Shown here: piece after piece, positions 35,501-45,929 of the stretch
How the letters are laid out: every line of letters starts with the position of its first letter
How positions within the stretch are numbered: position 1 is the stretch's first letter
Assembly (NCBI GenBank): GCA_037176885.1
Contig: JAWWNJ010000147.1
Location: 186,001 to 250,000, forward strand
Direction of reading: 5' to 3'
DNA from: Favolaschia claudopus
Taxonomy: Eukaryota > Basidiomycota > Agaricomycetes > Agaricales > Mycenaceae
Length of the DNA stretch: 64,000 nt
Translations under genes and position numbers: made by a program
The notes under the pieces: model-generated
What the model was told of the DNA's origin: nothing
Seen by the model: the letters and a program-made list of their open reading frames with translations, nothing else
Databases searched by the model: none

Positions 35501-36282
35501 GGAGAAGGCTGAGACTGCGAGGCAACGGCGTCCGCGTCGAACGCATCGTTGTCGTTTGTTTCTTGGTCCCATTCGGACTCGGAATCGGACGAGTCGTCGT
35601 CGTCCTCCTCGCTGTCGGAATCATCCTTCACTGGTGTCTTGGTGGGATCCCTTCCGCGATAAACTCGCGGCATACGCGCAGTCAATTTCACCACCAGAGG
35701 AGTCGTAGACGGACGATCGGTGATCTTGTAAGGCACGCACAACGGGAGCCGCTGTCTGTGCCATGGAACGGGGACTATAATTCTTCAGGATTCATATGAC
35801 CGAATGATAAGGTGATTCACTCACGTTTCTGAGGGGTGATCTCTACACCATCCCGCAACTCTCTGATTGCGGCGCAAAACGACGCCCACGAAGAGTGATT
35901 TGGTGAGAGCTGACGCCGTATAGGAGGATGCAGCTGCTCCCACACCTGTTGATTTCAGGTATATGCGCTGTATTTGGATATGACAGGGACATACGCTGTG
36001 GATTAAGAGCCCGTGTGTGTCCGGTATCGCGTCAGCTAGATCTTCTAAATCGTTTGCCCACTGAGCAAGGTGCCCGCGCTTAAGAGCAAATTTGGAAAGG
36101 GAAGAGGCGAATTGAAGAAGCTGTTCCTCTCGCGCGGTACATTCCTTGTGTTCTTCTTTCGTCAAGTCGCACCAAAGACCGATGACTTTCAGATATTCAG
36201 GAGGGTAGAGAAGGGTGATGGTGGTGATGAATAAGAGAATGAAGCAAGGGAAGAAGAACCCCGCCTCTAAAATCTCAGGCAT
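32508..36282 (-). CDS. Unknown 1,004-aa protein, 15 exons
   Basis: Fifteen exons (36282-35995, 35945-35825, 35774-35443, 35392-34988, 34935-34870, 34807-34727, 34675-34618, 34563-34393, 34336-34228, 34158-34054, 33998-33917, 33853-33373, 33321-33165, 33117-32944, 32892-32508) join to exactly 1,004 codons plus a stop. Introns are about 48-80 bases; intron 8 uses a GC donor (GCAAGT). I do not recognise a named domain. From the N-terminus: a hydrophobic helix (FFFPCFILLFITTITLLYPP); an acidic and Ser-rich linker with SQPSPTRQ twice and SKPSKPKPQ repeats; a well-packed central part (DPVYDYPGWCTYTAKWLARR, GKYGTNEVMAIAGLFPWMLL); IPDFALSVTGDQKMQ; a long helical stretch with LIAFDLSCVRFAVTQYGHLG and RFKPITLMTEDDQLQAAGFL; and a basic C-terminus (RQASPRKASRVKNRSL). 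It looks like a multi-copy uncharacterised Agaricomycete family, from memory. It is divergent from the RING gene. Confidence 0.75.
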
Positions 36283-36490
36283 GGCAAGTAGGAGACGCGA
36301 TGGAGAGACTTAGAGCATGGAGCGATTAAATGAGATGTGCACGGACCGGTGCACGGACCGTTTTCTCACGACCGACAGAATGTGAGAACTGATGTTCGAC
36401 ACATTCTGTCATAAACCACACTTTCTTCCCTCCACTTTTGTCCCTCTACGCCTGAATCCAAGCTGAACTGTGGTGCTGTGATTGGCTGAA
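36283..36490. promoter_or_regulatory. Bidirectional promoter with 11-bp inverted repeat and 12-bp direct repeat
   Basis: Only 208 bases separate the start codons of the 1,004-aa gene (minus) and the RING gene (plus). Inside are GTGCACGGACCG twice in a row (about 36338-36361) and a perfect inverted pair, GACAGAATGTG (36374-36384) and CACATTCTGTC (36400-36410). Both could be binding sites for dimeric regulators serving both genes. No clear TATA box is seen on either side. Confidence 0.55.
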
Positions 36491-38197
36491 ATGCCCAAGA
36501 GCAAAAAGAACACACCGGCAAGTGGTTTGCTGTAGTCAGAGCTAACAGACTGATCTGATTGAAGCAGACTAAAAACAAGGCTCGCTCTCCTCGCACCAGG
36601 AAGAAAGCCGAAACTCCGTCGGAGTCGAGCGAGGAGGATGAAGACCAAACCATCCGTTTGAAGTGGCTCAGGGAGCCACCACCAGGTTGGCGATTCGACT
36701 TCAACCCAAACGGACCTCGTAACTCGGATAAATCGGCGCCGTTCGTCCTGATCGACCACGATGACGAGGAGGATGCCATTGTATCAATTACAGCGGATGA
36801 ATTTAACGGTACGCACCACTATGTTCGTTTCGTTTCGATAGGCTCATAATCAATGCTATACAGTCGTAAACTGGGAAGCGCAACGTAACGTAGAAGAGCA
36901 ACACGCATATTCCGTACCCGCGGACATTTTGGCGAGCTGGAATTTGCACTCTCCTACCATTTTTGAGGTCGCTGAATTCAATGGACCACTTTTTGGAGCC
37001 TAAAAATTACTTCCCTGGGCAGCGGGAGCGCAATTTGTCGAAAATGCCCAATTTTGGAAGGAAGTTTGTGATTTCCCCAAACCTTTGAACATCTCCATGG
37101 AAAATTTGGTGTCTAAAAAGTCCCCACAAACCATATCTCCCATTGGCAAAAAAATTGGACTGAATAGCTTCTCTGAAGGGCTAGAACCAGCTGGTTTGTT
37201 GCTGATTTTTGATTTTTTCAGCTGAATTGTGAATTTTGCCTTGCAATATAAACACCACCTGCTGTTTCTGTGCATGCTTGATTTGTGGTATGATACTTCT
37301 AGGGCCTAAATATACATGCTCTATGTTGTCGCGACCTGCGGGGAAGGATTCTAGCTTTGTTTACTGATGTTGCTCTTCTACGTTATTTGGCCCATTTGGG
37401 TGGAGCCAAACTTTGGCCCTTGAACTCACTCAAAACAGACTGTATCGACCCCGGATTTTTGACGAATCTGCAGAACGGATGCGGGGCTATTACCCTAGCA
37501 CAAAAAACTCAGAGTTTTGGTGCATTTCTCATCGAATAATCCGCGGGGAAAGCTAATCGTTGCGCTTCCCAGTTTACGACTGTAATAGTTAATTCTATGG
37601 TTGCATCTACGTCTACGTCTACCGCTGCCGGTCAACCCGTCCAATCTACCAGTAACGCCAGTAATGCAGGGATTCGTTCAGGACGACCTGCTGCCCGTAA
37701 TAACGCGGCGCCTGCTGGTAACGCGGCTCCCCAAACTGTGCCCATGACGATAGAAGAGCACTTTGCGCGATTCGGGGCTCTCACGCACGAAGCCAGAATT
37801 GCGGGTGCAGAGGACTTCATCGTAGGAAGAAGGCCGGCCAAATGTCGAATTACGCTGGATGACGCGGATGAGGCTTTCCGATGCCCAATCTGCCACTGTT
37901 TGCAGACCTATCCAGTCAGGTGCGTCATTTTGTTCTTACTCTTATTTTACGATGCCCCATTCTTATTTACGATGCCGTAGCACACCGTGTGGCCATATAT
38001 TCTGTGCCATCTGCATTAGAATCTGGTTAAAGCGGAACTTCAGTTGCCCCATGTGCACGCGCGTCATGCTCACCGCTCCCTTTCCTGTCCCAGCGGTGAA
38101 TGGCATGATCGAGGCCAGATTTCCGGAGGCACAGCACCCAGTGAAGTATACCGTAAACTGGGGGAAGTTGTGGGCGGGAATAACCTTCCCAACGTGA
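36491..38197 (+). CDS. RING-finger protein with a MITE in its third intron
   Basis: Four exons (36491-36517, 36565-36808, 37589-37919, 37981-38197) join to 272 aa. Intron 1 uses a GC donor (GCAAGT). Exon 2 codes a basic/acidic stretch and EPPPGWRFDFNPNGPRNSDK. The C-terminal part has a C3HC4 RING: CPIC, then CGHIFCAIC and CPMC, which binds two zincs and usually recruits an E2 ubiquitin-conjugating enzyme. A role as an E3 ligase is expected from the family. The intron before exon 3 is 780 bases because it contains the whole 722-bp mariner MITE (36861-37582); without it, it would be about 56 bases, normal here. Joining exon 2 to 37589 keeps the frame (DEFN then VNSMVAS). An ATG at 37597 offers a shorter RING-only protein if splicing fails. 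Confidence 0.72.
36861..37582. mobile_element. Tc1/mariner-type MITE, copy 2 (722 bp)
   Basis: It has the same length, ends and orientation as the copy at 12295-13016, with TA at both flanks (36859-36860 and 37583-37584). It lies inside the intron of the RING gene. The near-identity of the two copies means recent movement or a recent segmental copy; the different flanks favour movement. Confidence 0.88.
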
Positions 38198-38580
38198 GCC
38201 TGCATTCATTCTCCACATATATCTGCTTACATGAACGCAGGCATGCTTGATTTCGTACTTGATTCGATTTTGTATTGTACTATGCAGTATTACAGTCTAT
38301 GCGTAAATATAAATATGATTATGTCCATGCCTAGTTAACAGTGACGAGTTAAGTTAGTGGGCTATGCCGCGAAGCGCGCTACACTTGTTATTAAGGAAGG
38401 TTCAATACTGTCAGACCGGATGACTCCCTCGATCTGGTCAACGGGTAAGCGTTCTTCGTTCTAGGCGCTGCAAATTCGGATGGCCGACGGTTGTGATTCC
38501 GGTCTTACATTCACAGGGCTGAATCTCGAGGGTATAAATTCTTTGTCTCTAAGACCCAGGAAGTCCTCAGTAACCCTTCG
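38198..38580. other. Promoter side of SDR gene 1
   Basis: No gene is supported. A TATAAATT box lies at 38532-38539, about 45 bases before the ATG. Confidence 0.5.
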
Positions 38581-39964
38581 ATGTCTACACCTCGATTCTC
38601 GTTCTCTACAACGGCCGAGGAGGTCGCCACAGCTCTCTCAAATGAGATCAAGGGGAAGAATGGTCTGAAACTTACTTTCATTGGCGTCCTTCGTGAAGCT
38701 TGGATACTGATTATTCTGCAGTACTTATTACAGGGACATCCTTGAATGGCATTGGGTTCGAAACCGCGCAGGTAATCGCAAAACACGCCAATCTGGTGGT
38801 CATAACGGGGTACAACGAAGAGCGGTGCGCCCAATCCATTACTTGTTGTGAATTCATTCTAATTGTGGATTCAAAGGCTTAAATTATCGGAAGACGCTCT
38901 GAAAAGAGAGAACCCCGCCGCGAATATCCGCACCCTCGTTCTCGATCTTGCGTCGCTCGCCGCTGTCCGCAAAGCTGCGGCGGAAGTCAACACCTACTCA
39001 GAGCCTATTCATGTACGCCCTGACATCTTTATTTTTCATTAAAACTCAGCGGAGAGAATCAGGTTCTGATTCACAACGCCGCAGCAGCCATCGGTCCCTT
39101 CAAAGTCACCGAGGACGGCTTCGAATCTCAGATCGCCACAGCGCACATCGGGCCCTTCCTCTTCACCAAGCTGATCTTGCCGAAGCTCCTCGCTGCTGGC
39201 GCTTCCACACCTACGTACATTCCTCGCGTCGTATATCTCTCCAGCGAAGCCCACGCCTTCGGCAACGCTGTGAATCTTGAGGCTATCGGGAAACCGAGTG
39301 AGGAAACATATCAAAGTATGATGGCGTACTGCGAGGCGAAGAGCGCCAATGTTTTGATGGGGGTCGAGATATCGAGGCGTTCCGGTGGGAGGGTGAATGG
39401 GTACAGTGTCCATCCTGGAGGTACGTCCGAAACATTTCTTGATTCTGTAGTCGAATCAGACCTAACGGCTGAACTAGCGATTTTTACGAATATTATGCAG
39501 AAAGAAGAGTCTTTGGCTGACTATCAACATTTCGGTGAGGATAACGCGTAGGAACCGTTGCAGTATACTCATCCGTCTATTTAGATATCTTGGATAAAGA
39601 TGGTCAACCCAACCCGGAAAGATTTTCATGGAAAACCATCCCCCAGGGCGCCGCGACGTACGAGGAAATTTCTCCAGAAATTCTTTCACAGTCATACAGC
39701 TGATAATCCATTTCTTTTTGCCTAGCACGATTGTAGCCGCATTTGATCCTGGACTCAACGGTACGCATATTCTGTTTGCGACCCGATGAAATTGAGAAAT
39801 GGGCGGCTGAAGGAAGTTTTCATTCTATAGATATTCCAGGGGCTTACCTCGTTGACTGTAACGCGGCTAACGATAAAGCTGCTCACCATAGTCTCGATCC
39901 AGACTACGCAAAGAAGTTATGGGATGTCACGGAGGAGATTGTTGGAGAGAAGTTCGAGTTTTGA
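38581..39964 (+). CDS. SDR-family oxidoreductase, paralogue 1 of 4
   Basis: Eight exons (38581-38662, 38722-38824, 38877-39012, 39063-39420, 39478-39534, 39585-39657, 39726-39760, 39831-39964) join in frame to 325 aa. It is a classical-type short-chain dehydrogenase/reductase, a soluble NAD(P)-dependent enzyme. Seen: VLITGTSLNGIGFETAQVIA, a TGxxxGxG cofactor loop with two extra residues; LIHNAAAAIGP, the NNAG-like motif; VYLSSEAHAF with the catalytic Ser; and YCEAKSANVL, the YxxxK motif. The conserved N-terminus FSFSTTAEEVATALSNEIKG and C-terminus KLWDVTEEIVGEKFEF define this subfamily together with the copies at 47.9, 50.9 and 59.0 kb. It resembles WW-oxidoreductase/retinol dehydrogenase-like fungal SDRs. 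The substrate is unknown. Confidence 0.88.
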
Positions 39965-40618
39965 GTGATATCATGATGCCACTGGGGTAAATACACCTTG
40001 TAAGTTGTGAGGCACGAGTAAAATGTTATAGCAGCGTCTTCAAAAGATTTCAAGTTCATTTCAAACTTTCAGGCAGAGCGTGACCTATATTGTACCAACT
40101 GGAAATTGAAACACGGTCCTTAATTCCTACTTTGTGAACTACGGTAACGTTTTGCCGGTTACTGTACTAATTCGACCAGTTGTTCACGTTATGTGTGACG
40201 GCTGGTCGTGAACTGAACTTTTTGAAGTTGGTGACGGGTGACACCGAGTTTTTTGGCTCGGAAAGGGCAAGAAAATCGAAAAAACGTCCGGCCGGCATGT
40301 GCCGAGCAATGCCGACCTACCATATATAGTAATTTTTGATGTGATTGACGTGTTGAAAACAGGAACAACTTGTCCAGTCAACAATTTAGGTGACGGGTCG
40401 AATTAGTACAGTCTAGTACAGTTGTCCGGCGTCACCAACGTGACACGTCACATTCACGCCCTTTGTCCACCACCATCACCCACCCACGAGAACTGTGCTG
40501 GCAGCCTGGCCTCGACGGCAACGCTCTTCCCTACTACCGCTGCATCATCTTTGCCCTTCGCTGTGTCCTACTCAACACTTTCGTCCTCCTCGTCAACCTG
40601 TAGGCTGTGGCAGGGTCA
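39965..40618. other. Spacer between SDR 1 and F-box gene 1
   Basis: No gene is supported. Towards the right end is a GTGAC/GTCAC-rich stretch (about 40424-40460: GGCGTCACC, CGTGACACGTCAC) that recurs, in varied form, upstream of the other F-box-like genes. Confidence 0.5.
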
Positions 40619-41578
40619 ATGGATGTGGTTTTGTCTCCCGAGCTTGAACGCGAAATCTTCGAGATAGCTGCAACTGAGGATAAACGAAGTATTCCGGCTC
40701 TTCTGAGGGTATGCCGCCGAGCTCACAAGTGGTGCGTCATATCTTGTGTTTTTTCGCTAATTTACTCACTCAAGTTATCATCGGTATCCCGTGTAGGATT
40801 GAGCCACTACTCTATCGAACGCTCATTATAAGCGACTATGATGACGCAGAGCTGGTGGCCCTCCGATCCAAATCTCTCGAATTCAGAAAACGTGCCGTGC
40901 ACCATGTCTTCATAGAGGACAATCCGAACACTCGAGACCACGTTCACAAGCTCATCTCCGAACTTTCCGGCATCCAAACGCTCGCTCTGAACGGATACGC
41001 TTCCGACGAACTGCTCCTCGCTATCTACAACCTGCTTCCCCGCAAGCTCAATCTCTGTGCCCCGATATACAATCCATCTGAGTGGGTTCGATCGACATTC
41101 GCTTGTTCCTGTTTCTTTTTCGTCACACATCTGGAGATATTCTACGGCCCGACTTCTGACATGGAACATTATGACTGGGATGACTGGTCTGTGCTGGCGT
41201 CATTGCCATCGCTTACGCACATGTGCCTTGAGCAACACTTGGTCGCCGAGATTCTGCCATTGATTCTCGAAAAATGCACACAGCTTGCGGTCCTGATTGT
41301 TGCATTTTGGAATCCTTCTCGGGAAACCGAAGCGGTGGAATTTGTGGACAACCTGCGAGTGAAAGATCCGCGGATGGTTGTAATGGTGTTCGACGCTCAA
41401 TTCTTCAAGGAGGATTGGCGGCGTGGCGTGCAGTCTGGAGATGATTTCTGGGCACGCGCGGACGGATTTCTCGCAAAGAAGCGTGACGGAAAAATTCAAA
41501 GTTTGTTTCGGATATCATTTTTGACTGTTGTTTCCTGGCTGATGTTTTCTAGATTCTGTCTACTTGGTGGAGGACTGA
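40619..41578 (+). CDS. F-box/LRR-like protein, paralogue 1
   Basis: Three exons (40619-40731, 40797-41500, 41553-41578) join to 280 aa. The N-terminus LSPELEREIFEIAATEDKRS, then IPALLRVCRRAHKW, is a short F-box-like hairpin of the kind common in Agaricomycetes, followed by IEPLLYRTLIISDYDDAE. The body has alternating helix/strand pieces (LISELSGIQTLALNGYASDE, VTHLEIFYGP, LASLPSLTHMCLE) like degenerate leucine-rich repeats. It probably links Skp1/cullin to a target. It is a close paralogue of the gene at 43948, with the same two introns and the same ending, VYLVED versus VFLLEDSFD. Confidence 0.75.
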
Positions 41579-42210
41579 AGTCCGTCAAGCAATCAAAACT
41601 CAGTCATGTTTGGATAGAAATGTAAGCCTAATACAGATTCGACTAGAATATCGTGAAATTCAGTCCTTCGATACATTTCGTCCGTGACTTGCCACTGATT
41701 CTTCACCTCACTCCAAGTCGTCATTACGGGGAAATTTTATCAAGGAAGATGACTCGATTTTCTCCGCAGGTCAGTTTGACCGGCGGTCCAGGCTCTTAAC
41801 ACACTCCAAGTACAGCTACCCGGGGCCGGCAGTCCCTGGGCAGAACTAGATGACCTCATTTTTGGTTCTTATAATGGACAGACAAGGCGCACCTATACAC
41901 TCTGTTCAGGAATATGCCAGCCGATTCGCGATGGAAGGATACCTTCGTATCCCTCACCTTCCAAAGCACATCAATTCCAGAATACTATGCAGCTCGTGAT
42001 AAACTTGGACTGCTCACGATATTTCAAATCGGCGCGCATGCTCGCGCATGCCGTTGAGGGACTGATTGGGGGCTTGCGGTGATCTTCGCTTCCTAACCTA
42101 ATAACCCCCGTTTATAGCCTCTGAGTCACAACAATAATCGCGACGTAACCTACTTAAGCAGCGAAACTTGAGATGGAACGAACTAGTCACTTGGTTTGTT
42201 CATTTGCACA
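41579..42210. other. Spacer, F-box 1 to hydrolase
   Basis: No gene is supported and no TATA box is obvious. Confidence 0.45.
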
Positions 42211-43403
42211 ATGCGCATCTTCCCCAACTGGCTCTTACTGGCGACGGCTTTCTTGCCACTTGGTTCTCTGGCCGCTCTGAACGTATCATCATCGGAGGTT
42301 CGTCTACAATACTCTTGGTGCGACAGAATTGCTCAATTCAACGCTACACAGTTCGTCGACTCCAACGTCTCGATCACTCCTACCTCAAAGAATTTCAAGA
42401 TATCGGCTGTATCTCAGGGACGGTTTGTGTCCTCGGCAGACGGCACCCAAATTTTCGCAGACGCCCGGGGCGATCCTTCCAAGCCCGCCATTGTCTTCAT
42501 TCATGGGCTTGGTATCAGTGCAATGTCCTTCGACAATGTATTCAACGACCCTCTATGGCTTCGTCACGTCTTTCTGGTGCGTTGTTTGACGCATATATGT
42601 AGGATACCGTTGAATAGCGTTTTTCAGGTGCGCTATGATACGCGAGGGCATGGAAGGAGCGACAAGCCGGTCACCGCAGCTGCATGGGAGTCTCAGCGGA
42701 TTGCAGAGGACTTTGATGCCGTTGTCCGGAGCTATGGGCTGCATCGACCGTTTGTGTTAGGATGGTACGAAATTTGATTCACTTGTCTCTTTCTCATTTC
42801 CGAATCCCTGGTATAGGAGTTACGGTGGTAAGCAATCATCCCGCGCACAGTAAAGCACGAAGCTCATCCGGCTTCGTTTCAGCCACCCACATCACCGACA
42901 TCATGACCTTCTACCCTGCGAGCTACCTCTCCGGTATCATCTACGACGCTCCACAACCCCGCACAACCGACTTTGTGTTCTCCCCCGCTGTCGCTGCTGT
43001 CGCCCCGGGCTTCACGCTCACCTCCAACGTGACCGACTTCCAAGCCACCATGATCGCCTTCCTCAATCTCTGCCACCCCGCCCTCGAATGGACCTTCTAC
43101 CTCGCGTGTCTCGGCGACGCGATTGTCCAGCCACGAGCCGTTACAGAGTTTCTCTTCAGTCGGACACAGAGCAGCGACGGGCTCTTTAAGGTGGGAAAGG
43201 AGGACGGGAGTTTGCCTTTGCTAGCAATTTTCGGTGGGGATGATCAAAATATTGTGAAGGATTTGGTGTTGGAAATTGTGGAGGGATGGAAGGATTTGAG
43301 TGTTGTGACAATTCCTGGGGCACAGCACTTTACTTTCGTTAGCCAGCCTGAGCTTTTTCGGAAGACGGTTCTGAACTGGGTTGCTGGGATTCTATCTCAC
43401 TGA
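42211..43403 (+). CDS. Secreted alpha/beta hydrolase
   Basis: Four exons (42211-42576, 42628-42764, 42817-42827, 42893-43403 by first count; the acceptor places exon 4 at 42883) join to 344 aa. The N-terminus RIFPNWLLLATAFLPLGSLA is a signal peptide with cleavage expected after the last Ala. The fold is marked by IVFIHGLGISAMSFD (oxyanion strand), VRYDTRGHGRSDKP, and the nucleophile elbow GWSYGA. The acid is probably in LLAIFGGDDQN and the catalytic His in GAQHFTF. The catalytic Ser sits in an 11-base microexon (42817-42827). It is likely a serine esterase, lipase or epoxide-hydrolase-like enzyme working outside the cell or in the secretory path. The substrate is unknown. Confidence 0.85.
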
Positions 43404-43947
43404 TAACAGAAAATTGGTTCCCCAATCCACTTTCTTTCCGTACTCGTGTTGTCTGTCCAATGCCACTCATTATTCCTTCGAAGCTTCGGGAAATCACCTG
43501 GAAAAGTCGTCGAAAGGTGAATAAATACAGTTAAAATACTACTTAGATTTCGCACACGAATCGGTAAGTACCGTCATTGAGAAGCTTAGTACTTTGAACG
43601 TTACAATGAACTGAACCAATACTGCGTCTAAATCATTGCTATTCATATTTCTCAACTCGGGTCTTCTCTTGAAGGCTTGAAGTTGAAGCTGAAGCTCTTG
43701 AACTGTGTGTTCGGCTTGTGTTCGGCACGCTTTTGGCCGGTGATCCTTGGGTGATCCAGGCCAAGTTTGGATAACCGGTGTGACTGTGACTGTCACTCGT
43801 ACCACGACTTGACCACGACGCACCACGCCGATTCTCTGCTGGGCAAACCCTACGTCTATAGTATCTCACATATCTATTCACTTCAAGTTGCGACTTTTAC
43901 TCTGCCTCCTCCTGCCGTATTCCCTGATAATCCCCGCCAAAGCTTCG
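43404..43947. other. Promoter side of F-box gene 2
   Basis: No gene is supported. GGTGTGACTGTGACTGTCAC at about 43777-43796 belongs to the GTGAC-rich upstream module described under findings. Confidence 0.5.
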
Positions 43948-44911
43948 ATGGATCCGTATCTTCCACCAGAGCTGGAACACGAAATATTTGAAATATCCGC
44001 CTTCCAAGATCATTCTAGTATCCCGAAATTTTTGAGAGTATGCCACAGAGTCCACGACTGGTGCGTTTGTTGCAAGTATGGATCAAGTTCGCTTATAATC
44101 CAAATCACAGGATCGAGCCACTGCTTTACCGAGTTCTTGTTCTATCTGAGGACGAAGACCAATCCGTTCTGGCCCTCCAAACAAAATCTATTGTCTTCAA
44201 AGAGCTCGCAGTTCGCCATGTCTATCTTCAGGACGGCGCAAACGCTCTGGCCGCCACGCCTGTACTACTCTCTCAGCTCCCGCATGTCGAGTCCCTGGGT
44301 ATGGACGGATTCGCCTCCGATCAGCTTCTCCGTGTCATGGACCCGCTACACCTTCGCAAGCTCAATTTTTGCGTTCCCATCGTCGATACCTCCGCATGGG
44401 CACAATCAATATTCTCTCGTCCCTGTTTCCGTTCGGTCACACGATTGGAATTATTTTATGAACCGCTGAAGGAATCTGCGCAGCGTATAGCCTGGGAAGA
44501 TTGGTCTGGCATTGCGTATCTGCCCGCCTTGACGCACCTGTGCCTCCAGTATCAGCTCGCCAAGAATATCATTCCCTCGATCGTCGAGCATTGTCAGGGA
44601 CTGGAGATTTTCATTATAGCATTTTGGGGCATATGGGGATTAAGGACCTCGGCAGAGCTTGCGTCGAACCTTCCTGTTAACGACCAGAGAGTCTTGGTGA
44701 TGAGAGTCGGTGACCCATCGTCGTTTGTGAAGGATTGGGTACAGGGAGTACAATATGGGGATGATTTTTGGTCTCGTGCGGAAAGGTTTCTGGCGGGAAA
44801 ACGTGGCGGAACAATTGAGCGTGTGTACTTATTCTTCTCGTCATTCATGTGTCGCTGATGGTCGTACATTCTTCAGGTACTGTATTTCTGTTGGAGGATA
44901 GCTTCGATTGA
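43948..44911 (+). CDS. F-box/LRR-like protein, paralogue 2
   Basis: Three exons (43948-44060, 44111-44820, 44877-44911) join to 285 aa. It shares gene structure and much sequence with the gene at 40619: LPPELEHEIFEISAFQDHSS with IPKFLRVCHRVHDW at the start, IEPLLYRVLVLSEDED after intron 1, ALTHLCLQYQLAKNIIPSIV in the middle, and GVQYGDDFWSRAERFLAGKR near the end, where paralogue 1 has GVQSGDDFWARADGFLAKKR. The SCF adaptor role is inferred from the N-terminal motif alone. Confidence 0.75.
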
Positions 44912-45929
44912 GTAATATTCATTATCCAACATATCAATACATAGAGTCCAAATATTCCTGCCCATAATTTCCCTCTATGGTTCACACTATCCGTATCGAT
45001 TGTCTGGTTCAGCAACAGGATGCGATTGCGATATCGAATTTGTTCAAAATCTACTTTTCCGTTCGTTTTTTGTATCTATTGCTAGATGAACCCGCCGATC
45101 GGTCTCTCGAAAAAGCAAATGAAAATATATATGTTCTTCTTTTTTCGATGTTTCGTGATATCTCATGCATACGGTCATGTTTTGACCCAAGTTTGAACTT
45201 AGACTAGTCTCTTATAAACAGACAATATAAACAAAAATGTCCTCGTGCCTGCGGTTGTTATATATTAGTCTGTCGCTTCCCACGGTGCCTTGACGGGAGG
45301 GTCATCTTATTATGTAATCTGAATTTTCTCGCGTTCGCTTGCACAATTTTCGACGCGTTGTTGCGCGTATTTCTGAAACCATTCTCCAAGATCTTCCAAA
45401 TAGACCATTTTCCCAACTTGAATTCAGTCGAGAGCTGTAAAAACGACCGAGTTCTCGTTTAGCGTGTTGGCCGCCGGCCAAAGGCGGCCAAACACAACTG
45501 TGTCTCGTATCTCAAACACCTACCCAAAATTTAAAGCATTTAACGTTCGGGGAGTGTAAAGAAAGGTTTCAAAATGTATTTTGTTCCTAAAACTATAGAA
45601 AAATGAGGAGCGACTGAGTGGAAACAGCCAGGGAGGGCCGTGGGAACTACCTGCCAAACCCGATGATTATATAATAAGGCGACCCTCCTATGACCTGCCA
45701 CGCGGGAAGTTCTAGACTAAACTTAGACCAGACTGGCCAGAGACAACCGCCGGATGACGTATCACTGTATAGCCGGTGTTACATAGTCACGTCACACATC
45801 ATTTTGACTTGACACCACGACCTTGACCACGACGAGAACTGAGTCCCACTGGCGTATTAACGGTGTGTTGCCCTCTTTGCTGCATCGGGTACTCTACTAA
45901 CATCTCTCTGGCCGATTCAAGGGTAAAAA
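44912..45929. other. Spacer, F-box 2 to F-box 3
   Basis: No gene is supported. A small inverted repeat GGCCGCC...GGCGGCC lies at about 45470-45490. A GTCACGTCACAC stretch at about 45788-45799 and ACCACGACCTTGACCACGAC at about 45815-45834 match the upstream module of the other F-box-like genes. Confidence 0.5.

Noticed and set aside
12295..37582. A composite transposon bounded by the two MITEs
   Set aside because: Each MITE has its own TA duplication and matching ends, so two single insertions explain the facts.
42893..42893. Exon 4 of the hydrolase starting at 42893
   Set aside because: A recount of the line places the acceptor AG at 42881-42882 and the exon at 42883, which makes the coding length divisible by three.
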